Shown here one piece after another: positions 1 to 7,017 of a stretch of 13,313 nt of DNA. Position numbers and translations under genes: made by a program. The notes beneath the pieces are model-generated. The model was not told the DNA's origin. It ran no database searches and saw nothing but the letters and a program-made list of their open reading frames with translations. Source of the stretch: an uncultured Acidobacteriota bacterium (GTDB lineage: Bacteria; Acidobacteriota; Thermoanaerobaculia; Gp7-AA8); NCBI GenBank assembly GCA_946887105.1, contig CAMPKJ010000132.1, positions 1 to 13,313 on the forward strand, given 5' to 3'. Each line of letters begins with the position of its first letter. Position 1 is the stretch's first letter.

Positions 1-1
1 G

Positions 2-163
2 GTGCGCGCGGCGTTGCAGAGCCTCCGCGCGACCGACGCATCGCGGCCGATCGCCGTGCGCGCCGACAAGCGCGTGCCCTACGGCGACGTGGTGAGCGTG
101 CTCGCCGATTGCCGCCACGCCGGATGGCAGGACGTCATGCTGGTCGGAATGCGGGAGCAGTAG
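2..163 (+). CDS. ExbD/TolR-family biopolymer transport protein, C-terminal end (5' truncated by window edge)
   Basis: Only the last 53 codons are in the window, in frame from base 2 to a TAG at 161-163. The peptide contains RADKRVPYGDVVSVLADC and ends in AGWQDVMLVGMREQ. This matches the C-terminal periplasmic domain of ExbD/TolR proteins, where a basic 'DKxVPYGxVVxV' strand-helix unit is followed by a short strand such as 'xxVGLVT'. ExbD/TolR proteins have one N-terminal membrane helix. With an ExbB/TolQ partner they convert proton motive force into work at the outer membrane (TonB- or Tol-type energisation), which suggests a diderm cell. The membrane helix and any ExbB partner would lie to the left of the window. 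The gene is convergent with the glutamate dehydrogenase gene. ExbD and TolR cannot be told apart from this fragment. Confidence 0.82.
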   Translation: MRAALQSLRATDASRPIAVRADKRVPYGDVVSVLADCRHAGWQDVMLVGMREQ

Positions 164-165
164 CT

Positions 166-265
166 GTCATCCCGAGCGTGAGCGAGGGACCTGGGCGGGT
201 GGGTGGCACAAGGCCTTCGCATCGAGCCGCCCGGCCCCCAGGTCCTCGACTACGCTTGGGATGAC
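166..265. repeat. Imperfect inverted repeat (REP/MITE-like palindrome) between convergent genes
   Basis: The left arm at 166-194 begins GTCATCCCGAGCGT and ends ACCTGG. The right arm at 238-265 is its near reverse complement, with about four mismatches and one bulged base. The stem can extend inward through 196-202 pairing with 227-233 (one G-T wobble), leaving a loop near 203-226. The element starts three bases after the ExbD stop and ends ten bases before the glutamate dehydrogenase stop, so it fills the whole gap between the two convergent genes. Arms of the form 'GTCATCCCGAGCG...GACCTGG' are familiar to me as dispersed repeats in several GC-rich bacterial phyla. That is recollection and I have not tested it here. 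The position suits a bidirectional termination or 3'-end-protecting hairpin, but neither side has a T-run, so it is not a classical intrinsic terminator. Confidence 0.8.
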
Positions 266-275
266 AATCGAGCCC

Positions 276-3200
276 CTACGACTCCACCAGCACGCGCAAC
301 TGGCGGCTGGTCACGGTCAGCATCGCCAGATCCACGCTCGACGCGGCGCGGAAGTCGTGGATGATCTGGTCGACGCGCTCGACGATGCGCGGGCGTTGCG
401 CGAGCCACGTTTCCACCGGATCGCCGCCGTCCGCTTCCGCGATCACGCGCGATGCGAGCGCGCTCTGGTATCCGTAGAGGTCCTCGACCAGCGTCGACAG
501 CGCGGTCTTCTGCCACGGCGTCTCGGCGGAGATGTTCTGGCTCGCGCTGCGCAGGCGATCGAGGCTGAAGCGCTCGCCGAGACCGAAGTAGACGCGCGCG
601 ACGGCATCGACGCCGTGGTCGGCGTCGGTCCGTGAGATGCGGATGATGTCCATCGCGGACGTCATCACGTCGAGGCTGGCCACCCGTTGCGCCAGCTCCT
701 CCGGGATTCCATCCGCTTCGAGCTCGGCCTGCCGCACGCGCACGCGGCTGAGCATCGAGGCCGGCAGGACGCTGCCGAGCTGCTGCTGGATCGCGGCGAT
801 GCGCGGGCGGAACTCGGTCACGTACGCGGCGATGTCGAGCTTCGTGTATTCACTGCGCAGGAGCCAGAGAATGGCGCGCTCGAGCAGGCTGGCCACGCCG
901 ACCATCATGTCCAGCTGTACCTTCGCGGGGAGTTTGTTGTCGAGCGCCTCGATCTCCGCCCAGATCGCGCGAAGGTCGAACGAGTCGCGCATGATGATGA
1001 ACGCGCGGGCGATGTCGGCGTAGCCCTTCGACGTGTCGTCGCACATCTGCCACGCGAACGTCGGACGCACACGGTTGATCATCGCGTTCGTCACGACCGT
1101 GGCGATGATCTCGCGGCGCAGGCGATGGCGTCCGATGGCGGCGCGGAAACGCTCGCGCAGCAGCTCGGGGAAGTAGCGCACCAGATCATCCTCGAGCTGC
1201 GGATCGTCCGGCAGATCGGTTTTGACGAGGTCTTCGAAGAGCACCATCTTCGCGTACGCGAGCAGCACCGCGATCTCGGGACGGGTGAGGCCGAGATTCT
1301 GGGTATGGCGGTCGGCGATGGTCTCGTCGTCGGGCAGACCTTCGATGGAGCGATTGAGCTTGCCCGCCTTCTCCAGGCCGCGCATAAAGCGCGCCTGCGC
1401 GTCGAGGATCTCTTCGCCGAGCGTGTGCGTGATGGAGATGGCCTGGGTCTGCTCGTAGTTGTCGCGCAGCACCAGCGCCGCGACGTCGTCGGTCATCTCC
1501 GCGAGGATGACATTGCGCTCGGGGATGCCCACGAGCTCACCGCGCTCGATGGCATCGTTGAGCGCGATCTTGATGTTGACCTCGTGATCGGACGTATCGA
1601 CGCCGGCCGAGTTGTCGATGGCGTCGGTGTTGATGCGGCCGCCGGCGAGCGCGTACTCGATGCGGCCGCGCTGCGTGAACCCGAGGTTCGCGCCTTCGCC
1701 GACCACGCGCACGCGCAGCTCGTTGCCGTCGACGCGGATGGCATCGTTGGAGCGGTCGCGCGCATCCGCATGATCCTCGGCGCTCGATTTCACGTACGTG
1801 CCGATGCCTCCCAGCCAGAGCAGGTCGGCGCGCGCGAGCAGGATGGCGCGCATCAGCTCCGCGGGCGTCACGACCTTCTTCGGAAGGTCGAACATCTGCT
1901 GCACCTCGTCCGAGACCGTGACCGTCTTCGCGCTGCGCTCGAACACGGCGCCGCCCTGCGAGATCAGCTCCGGGTTGTACGCGTTCCAGTTCAGCCGGTT
2001 GTCGAACATCCGTTTGCGCTCGGCGAAGCTCGCCGCCGGATCGGGATTCGGATCGACGAAGATGTGCGAGTAGTTGAACACCGCCTGCAGCTTGATGTGC
2101 GGCGAGAGCAGCATGGCGTTGCCGAACACGTCGCCGGACATGTCGCCGACGCCGACCACCGTGAAGTCCTCGCTCTGCGTGTCGATGCCGAGCTCGCGGA
2201 AGTGGCGCTTGACCGCTTCCCATCCGCCGCGCGCGGTGATGCCCATGCCTTTGTGGTCGTAGCCGGCCGAGCCGCCGGACGCAAAGGCATCGCTGAGCCA
2301 GAAACCGTACTCGGCGGAGATCGAGTTCGCGAGATCGGAGAACGTGGCCGTGCCTTTGTCGGCGGCCACGACCAGGTACGGATCGTCGCCATCGCGACGG
2401 ACCACGTCGCGCGGCTTGATCACTTCATCGCCGCGCAGGTTGTCGGTGATGTCGAGCATGCCCCGCAGCAGAGTCTTGTACGACTCGATGCCTTCCTGCT
2501 GGAACGTGGCGCGGTCGGGGGACGGGTTCTTGACCACGAAGCCGCCCTTCGAGCCCATCGGCACGATGACCACGTTCTTGACCATCTGCGCCTTCATCAG
2601 GCCGAGGATCTCGGTGCGGAAGTCTTCGCGGCGGTCGGACCAGCGGATGCCGCCGCGCGCGACCTTGCCGCCGCGCAGATGGATGCCTTCCATCCACGGC
2701 GCGTACACGAAGATCTCGAAGAGAGGCCGCGGCAGCGGAAGCTCGGGCACCTGTTGCGAGTCGAGCTTGAACGAGAGGTACAGCTTGCGCTCGCCCGTCT
2801 CGTCGCGCTGGAAGTAGTTCGTGCGCAGCGTCGCTTCAATGAGACTGACGTAGAGCCGCAGGATGCGGTCTTCGTCCGGATTCGTGACGCGGTCGAGCGC
2901 GTCCATGATCTGCGCGCGGATGCCGAGCGACGCACCCTTGCGACCCAGTCCGGAGTCGCCGATGGCCGGATCGAAGTGCACCCGGAAGAGCTCGAGGATG
3001 TTGCGCGTGATCGCGGGATGGCGCGCCAGCGTCTGCTGGATGTAGGTCTCGCTGAAGGTGACGCCGACCTGCCGCAGGTACTTCGCGTACGCGCGCAGGA
3101 TCACCACTTCGTGCCATTCCAGTCCGGCGCCGAGGACCAGGCGATTGAAGCCGTCGTTCTCGGCCTGATTCAGCCAGACCCGGATGAAGGCATCCTGGAA

Positions 3201-5111
3201 CTTCTCCTTCACCGCGCCGAGATCGTCCTGCATCCCCTCCGCATCGAGGCTGAAATCGCGGATGCGCACCACGTTCGACTGGCCGAGCGGCTGCACGTCG
3301 TATGGCACTTCCGCGAGCACCTTCAGCCCCATGTTCTCGAGGCGCGGCATGATCTCCGAGAGCGGCACGGGCGGTCCGGAGTGAATGATCTTGCAGTGGA
3401 ACTCGCGTGACTCGGTGCGATGGCGGTAGAGATCGACCACCAGCTCGCCGGTGGCCAGCACGTGCTCGACGTGTCCGATGTCGAACAGCGCGGCGTCGGC
3501 GCTGAAGCGCTCCGCATACGCCATCGGGAACGCTTTCTTGTAGCGATGATGCAAATCGATGCCGATCTCTTCGCCTCGCGCGGTGGTGAGCGTGTCCAGC
3601 AGGCGATCGCTCCAGGTGCGCGCGGCGTCGCCGATGATCGCCTCGATGCGGCGGATGTCGGCGTCGGGGATCTGTCCCGGCGTGGTGCGGACGATGAACA
3701 GCCCGCGCGCCAGTGCCGAGCTGGTGATGTGATCGTAGATCTCGGTGTCGCGGCCGTTGAAGCTTTCCTCGAGCACCGTGCGCGCGCGCTCCTTGAACTC
3801 GGGCGTGTAGCGGTCGCGCGGCACGAACACGTAGCAGGCCACGAAGCGCTCGAAGACGTCCTTGCGCACGAACACGGCCACGCGCTGGCGCTCCTGCAGC
3901 AGCAGCACGCCGCGGGCGATGTCGAACAGCTCGGCGTCGGTGATCTGGAAGAACTCGTCGCGCGGGAAGGTCTCCAGGATGTCCACCAGCGCCTTGCCGT
4001 TGTGCGAGTGCGGATCGAGTCCGGCGCGGTCGAGCGTGCGCGTTGCCTTCAGGCGCAGCATGGGGATGTCGCGCACGCTGCGGTTGTACGCGGCGGAGGT
4101 GAACAATCCGAGGAAGCGATCCTCGCCGATCAGGTTGCCCTGCTCGTCGTAGCGCTTCACGCCGATGCGATCCATGCGCACGCGGCGATGCACGAGACTG
4201 CGGCTATTGGCCTTGGTGATGATGATCAGGTCTTTGCGCCGCGCGTACTGGCTGAACTCCACCGACAGCGGCTCGTCGCCGCGCGTGACCGATTCGGGGC
4301 GGATGGAGCGGAGGATGCCCAGGCCGGTTTCGGGAACGGGGCGGAGATAGTCCTTGCCGTCCTTCGTGTCGAACGTGTAGCGGCGGAATCCGAGGAAGAT
4401 GAAGTTGCCGTCGTCCAGCCAGCGGAGGAACTGTCTCCCCTCCGCCACTTCTTCGGCCGGCATCGGCATCTTCGCCGTCTCCAGCTCCTCGACGTTGGCG
4501 GTCATGCGCGCGCGCATGGCCCGCCAGTCGGCCACCGCGAGCGTGACCTGATCGAAGATCTGCTCGAGCGACGCGCGGATCGATTCGAGCTCGGACGGCT
4601 CGGTCTCCTGATCGATCTCGACGTGCATGTACGACTCGACCACCGCATCGCTGGGCGCGTGCAGCGTGTCGGTCACTTCGATGCGATTCCCCTCCGCGTC
4701 GCGGCGCGTGCGGATCACCGGATGCAGCAGGAGATGGATCTGGCGATCGCGGCGGCGGATCTCGGCGGAGACCGAGTCGACGAGAAACGGCATGTCGTCG
4801 TTGATGATCTCGATCACGGTGTGCTCGAGACCCCACCCATTCTCCTCGGCCATCGGATTGAAGAGGCGCACCTTCGGCTTGCCCGGAGTGCGTTGCGCGC
4901 CGTACTCCCACAGCGAGAGCACGCCACCGAGCAAGGTGTCGACGGAGGTGTAGATCACGTCGTCGGGTGCGACGTGTGCGAAGTATCGGCGGACAAAGTG
5001 CTCGACGCTCTGTGCCTGATCGGCAGGAACGCGTTTCTGAGCTTCCGCGGCCAGCCGGTCGATGAGATCGACCTGACGCTGTTCGGCAGTAATCGTCATG
5101 GGTGAATCCAT
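276..5111 (-). CDS. NAD-specific glutamate dehydrogenase, large (180 kDa, GDH2/GdhB-like) type
   Basis: Catalyses oxidative deamination of L-glutamate to 2-oxoglutarate and ammonia with NAD+, a cytoplasmic catabolic step linking amino acids to the TCA cycle. The 1611-residue product fits this family, whose members are usually about 1600 residues. The N-terminal ~700 residues match the family's ACT-like regulatory region. The catalytic core shows LRGGKVARGGIRWSDR (812-827), KAQMVKN (840-846), VPMGSKGGF (850-858), GVGDMSGDVFGN (987-998), GEGANLG near 1138-1144 and NSAGVDTSDHEVN from 1167. The C-terminal ~400 residues are the helical region typical of the family. I see no frameshift or missing core motif. 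The reading frame stays open upstream to 5297, but that part overlaps the neighbouring gene and has no family character. ATG 5111 lies one base after the upstream stop, and ATG 5099 is an equally plausible start (1607 residues). Neither has a strong ribosome site, which suggests translational coupling. Family members are often allosterically regulated by amino acids; regulation here is not visible. Confidence 0.96.
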   Translation of the reverse strand: MDSPMTITAEQRQVDLIDRLAAEAQKRVPADQAQSVEHFVRRYFAHVAPDDVIYTSVDTLLGGVLSLWEYGAQRTPGKPKVRLFNPMAEENGWGLEHTVIEIINDDMPFLVDSVSAEIRRRDRQIHLLLHPVIRTRRDAEGNRIEVTDTLHAPSDAVVESYMHVEIDQETEPSELESIRASLEQIFDQVTLAVADWRAMRARMTANVEELETAKMPMPAEEVAEGRQFLRWLDDGNFIFLGFRRYTFDTKDGKDYLRPVPETGLGILRSIRPESVTRGDEPLSVEFSQYARRKDLIIITKANSRSLVHRRVRMDRIGVKRYDEQGNLIGEDRFLGLFTSAAYNRSVRDIPMLRLKATRTLDRAGLDPHSHNGKALVDILETFPRDEFFQITDAELFDIARGVLLLQERQRVAVFVRKDVFERFVACYVFVPRDRYTPEFKERARTVLEESFNGRDTEIYDHITSSALARGLFIVRTTPGQIPDADIRRIEAIIGDAARTWSDRLLDTLTTARGEEIGIDLHHRYKKAFPMAYAERFSADAALFDIGHVEHVLATGELVVDLYRHRTESREFHCKIIHSGPPVPLSEIMPRLENMGLKVLAEVPYDVQPLGQSNVVRIRDFSLDAEGMQDDLGAVKEKFQDAFIRVWLNQAENDGFNRLVLGAGLEWHEVVILRAYAKYLRQVGVTFSETYIQQTLARHPAITRNILELFRVHFDPAIGDSGLGRKGASLGIRAQIMDALDRVTNPDEDRILRLYVSLIEATLRTNYFQRDETGERKLYLSFKLDSQQVPELPLPRPLFEIFVYAPWMEGIHLRGGKVARGGIRWSDRREDFRTEILGLMKAQMVKNVVIVPMGSKGGFVVKNPSPDRATFQQEGIESYKTLLRGMLDITDNLRGDEVIKPRDVVRRDGDDPYLVVAADKGTATFSDLANSISAEYGFWLSDAFASGGSAGYDHKGMGITARGGWEAVKRHFRELGIDTQSEDFTVVGVGDMSGDVFGNAMLLSPHIKLQAVFNYSHIFVDPNPDPAASFAERKRMFDNRLNWNAYNPELISQGGAVFERSAKTVTVSDEVQQMFDLPKKVVTPAELMRAILLARADLLWLGGIGTYVKSSAEDHADARDRSNDAIRVDGNELRVRVVGEGANLGFTQRGRIEYALAGGRINTDAIDNSAGVDTSDHEVNIKIALNDAIERGELVGIPERNVILAEMTDDVAALVLRDNYEQTQAISITHTLGEEILDAQARFMRGLEKAGKLNRSIEGLPDDETIADRHTQNLGLTRPEIAVLLAYAKMVLFEDLVKTDLPDDPQLEDDLVRYFPELLRERFRAAIGRHRLRREIIATVVTNAMINRVRPTFAWQMCDDTSKGYADIARAFIIMRDSFDLRAIWAEIEALDNKLPAKVQLDMMVGVASLLERAILWLLRSEYTKLDIAAYVTEFRPRIAAIQQQLGSVLPASMLSRVRVRQAELEADGIPEELAQRVASLDVMTSAMDIIRISRTDADHGVDAVARVYFGLGERFSLDRLRSASQNISAETPWQKTALSTLVEDLYGYQSALASRVIAEADGGDPVETWLAQRPRIVERVDQIIHDFRAASSVDLAMLTVTSRQLRVLVES

Positions 5112-5112
5112 A

Positions 5113-6906
5113 TCACGCCGGACCCCATCCGAGAAAGCGCATGCGCAGTCCGAGCTCGCGTCCGTCATCGACGGGCGTGACGCTGTGCTCGATGGAGAGC
5201 TCGAGCACGTTGGGCAGGCCGCGCGGCGCGGCGGTGACGCGATAGTCGCGTTCGAGATAGCCGGCCGTGGTGTGGAAGCGGTCCACGACCCGGCCATTGA
5301 GCCTGACGGTGATGGCCGGATTGCGCGGCATCACTTCCGCCGGCACGCCGAGGTGCATGCGCAGCAGCGTGCGCCCGCGGCCGGGCGGGAGGAGCATGAC
5401 GGAGTGACGGCTCATCCAGCGCCATTCGTCCATCCCCATCCCTTCCGCCGAATACCAACCGGAGAGGTACCGCGGCCGGTCGCGCAGCGGCGCCAGCTTG
5501 ATCTCGAAATAGTGGCGGCGGGCGATGTTCCAGAGATGGCCGCGCTCGCGCCGGAAGAGCAACCCTTCCGCCTTCGTCTCGGTGATCTCGGCCAGCAGCC
5601 ACGCGGGACGATGCGTCACGGTGAGCGGCATGGCCCGGTCGTCGATCACGCGCGTGTACGGAAAGCCGGGCAGCACGAGATCCATGAACGCCGACATGGT
5701 GTGCCCGACGAAGAGATGCTCATGCGCCGGATCGACGTGCTTCGCGACCGCCTGCGCGGCGAGGATCGACGGTGCGACTTCGTTGCGGACGGCCGTGAGC
5801 GCGGGCAGCGTGTAGACGATGAAGGCCAGGACCAGCGCCGCCGTGAGCGCGGGCGCCAGCCAGCGGGCCTTGGGTCTGGCATGGCCCGAGACGCGGCGGA
5901 TGCCGTCCGCGACAAAGAGCGCGAACATCGGCTGATAGCCGATGGAGAAGCGGCTGATGCTGAAGCGGTCGAGCATCAGCCAGGCCAGGATCGCGAACGG
6001 CACGAACGCCAGCGCGGCCCACATCATCGAGCGGTTGCGCTGGCGGATCGAGCCGGCGATGGAGACGATCGACAGCAGCGAGGCGATCACGCTCAGCACC
6101 GGCGACTGGTATTGCTTGACGAAAAAGCGGTCGAGGATGCGCCACAGCGGCGGACGCTCCGGACTGCGCCACGAATCGATGCGCGAGATGTAATCGCCGT
6201 GCTCGCGCACGATGCGCACGTATTGATCGAAGTCGCCGGTCGCGTACACCGCGCCGCCGTATGCCGCGCCGACGATCAGGATGCCGATCAGCAGCGCGAT
6301 CAGGATCTCCAGGGGACGGCGCTTGCGCGTGGCGTAGATGCCGGGAATGAGACCGATGAGGATGTTCTGCGGCCGGATGCCGATCGCCAGTGCGAGGAGC
6401 AGCGTGCCGGTCCAGTACGCGTTTCGCCCTTGCCGCCCTGCATCCGCGCCGCGCAGCATGAACGTGATCGCGAACAACACCAGCACGATGGACGGGATGT
6501 CGCTGAACCCGCCGCCGCCGAAAAACCAGACGTTCGGAAAGAACGCGAACAGCGTCGCGGCCATGACCGACGTTTCGAAGCGCAGGCGGAGCTGGCGCGC
6601 GAAGACGTACATCGCCGGGAAGACCAGCATCGCGGCGATGAGATTCACGGCCTGCAGTGCGCGGAAGTCGTCCGGAACGATCAGGCGGGCAATGCGCGCC
6701 ATGGCGATGAAGACCGGAAATCCGGGCGGATGCGGATGGTGCAGCGTGACGTCGTAGTCCCGCATGGCCATCGTGAACAGCGCCTCGTCCCAATCCCACA
6801 GCGAGCGCGCCATGGCCAGGAAACGCGTGAGCGCGCAAACCACGCCAAGGGCGATGAGCAGCGTGCGCTGGCGGGGTGAGATCGTCCCCTCGTCCGCCTT
6901 CGGCAC
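5113..6906 (-). CDS. GT-C family membrane glycosyltransferase (PMT/ArnT, GT39-like) with C-terminal soluble domain
   Basis: A polytopic inner-membrane protein, probably transferring sugar from a polyprenyl-phosphate donor to a lipid, glycan or protein acceptor on the outer face. From GTG 6906 the product is 597 residues. A first membrane helix (about 14-33) is followed by DWDEALF (acidic pair near D40-E41), as in the first external loop of GT-C enzymes. A HHPHPPGFP loop and GGGGFSDIPS come next, with several further hydrophobic helices to about residue 370. The last ~118 residues are soluble and probably beta-rich, with GWYSAEG, EWRWM, TVRLNGRVVDRF and DDGRELGLRMRFLGW. The frame stays open to a TTG at 7011, but that extension would only translate the hairpin repeat (repeat-derived PSPLTRGEG and SPSRGEKVPKADEG). 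GTG 6906 is preceded by AGGGGAG and keeps the first helix. Donor and acceptor cannot be read from the sequence. The stop is one base from the glutamate dehydrogenase start. Confidence 0.8.
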   Translation of the reverse strand: MPKADEGTISPRQRTLLIALGVVCALTRFLAMARSLWDWDEALFTMAMRDYDVTLHHPHPPGFPVFIAMARIARLIVPDDFRALQAVNLIAAMLVFPAMYVFARQLRLRFETSVMAATLFAFFPNVWFFGGGGFSDIPSIVLVLFAITFMLRGADAGRQGRNAYWTGTLLLALAIGIRPQNILIGLIPGIYATRKRRPLEILIALLIGILIVGAAYGGAVYATGDFDQYVRIVREHGDYISRIDSWRSPERPPLWRILDRFFVKQYQSPVLSVIASLLSIVSIAGSIRQRNRSMMWAALAFVPFAILAWLMLDRFSISRFSIGYQPMFALFVADGIRRVSGHARPKARWLAPALTAALVLAFIVYTLPALTAVRNEVAPSILAAQAVAKHVDPAHEHLFVGHTMSAFMDLVLPGFPYTRVIDDRAMPLTVTHRPAWLLAEITETKAEGLLFRRERGHLWNIARRHYFEIKLAPLRDRPRYLSGWYSAEGMGMDEWRWMSRHSVMLLPPGRGRTLLRMHLGVPAEVMPRNPAITVRLNGRVVDRFHTTAGYLERDYRVTAAPRGLPNVLELSIEHSVTPVDDGRELGLRMRFLGWGPA

Positions 6907-6995
6907 CTTCTCCCCTCGCGAAGGGGAGAAGGCTAACAAACGCAAGTCGCCTTCTCCCCTCGTAAGGGGAGAAGGTGCCGAAGGCGGATGAGGGG
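6886..6995. repeat. Double-hairpin inverted repeat in the FadJ-glycosyltransferase gap
   Basis: Outer arms at 6886-6916 and 6965-6995 are reverse complements over 31 bases with a single mismatch. Each arm also belongs to its own smaller hairpin. The first is at 6906-6932, with CCTTCTCCCCT pairing with AGGGGAGAAGG around a five-base loop. The second is at 6950-6975, with the same 11-base arms around CGTA. The 17-base spacer at 6933-6949 is unpaired. The structure can therefore fold as two small stem-loops or as one long stem. This is a repeat-type unit in an otherwise tightly packed gene block and resembles dispersed 'CTTCTCCCCT...AGGGGAGAAG' palindromes that I recall from several bacterial genomes (not tested here). 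It overlaps the 5' end of the glycosyltransferase gene. Confidence 0.88.
6904..6932 (-). promoter_or_regulatory. Repeat-derived RBS and GTG start of the glycosyltransferase, within a hairpin
   Basis: Read on the minus strand, the 3' arm of the small hairpin (6932 to 6906) is AGGGGAGAAGG, and the last G is the first base of the proposed GTG start (6906-6904). The arm contains an AGGGG/GGAG ribosome-site match three to five bases before the start. The 5' arm CCTTCTCCCCT would base-pair with exactly this site. If GTG 6906 is the true start, the repeat supplies both the ribosome site and its sequestering stem. Confidence 0.45.
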
Positions 6996-7017
6996 TTGTC
7001 GTACCACGCAAACGGGC

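Noticed and set aside
166..265. Classical intrinsic terminator for the convergent genes
   Set aside because: The palindrome is long and GC-rich but has no T-run on either strand, so only an unspecified 3'-end role is suggested.
687..5105. Very long open frames on the plus strand (687-3410 and 3420-5105) opposite the glutamate dehydrogenase gene
   Set aside because: They lie antisense to a gene with complete family motifs. The translations are rich in Arg, His, Val, Asp and Ala with no domain pattern, as expected for the complementary frame of GC-rich codons. Long frames antisense to glutamate dehydrogenase genes are a known annotation trap.
5112..5297. 62-residue N-terminal extension of the glutamate dehydrogenase frame
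   Set aside because: It overlaps the 3' end of the glycosyltransferase gene in another frame, is Ser/Ala/Pro/Arg-rich shadow sequence, and is not part of the enzyme family's N-terminus.
6907..7011. 35-residue N-terminal extension of the glycosyltransferase from a TTG at 7011
   Set aside because: The extra residues are the translation of the double-hairpin repeat, with a repeated proline/arginine-rich pattern unrelated to GT-C proteins. Not fully excluded, since it would follow the FadJ stop by only six bases.
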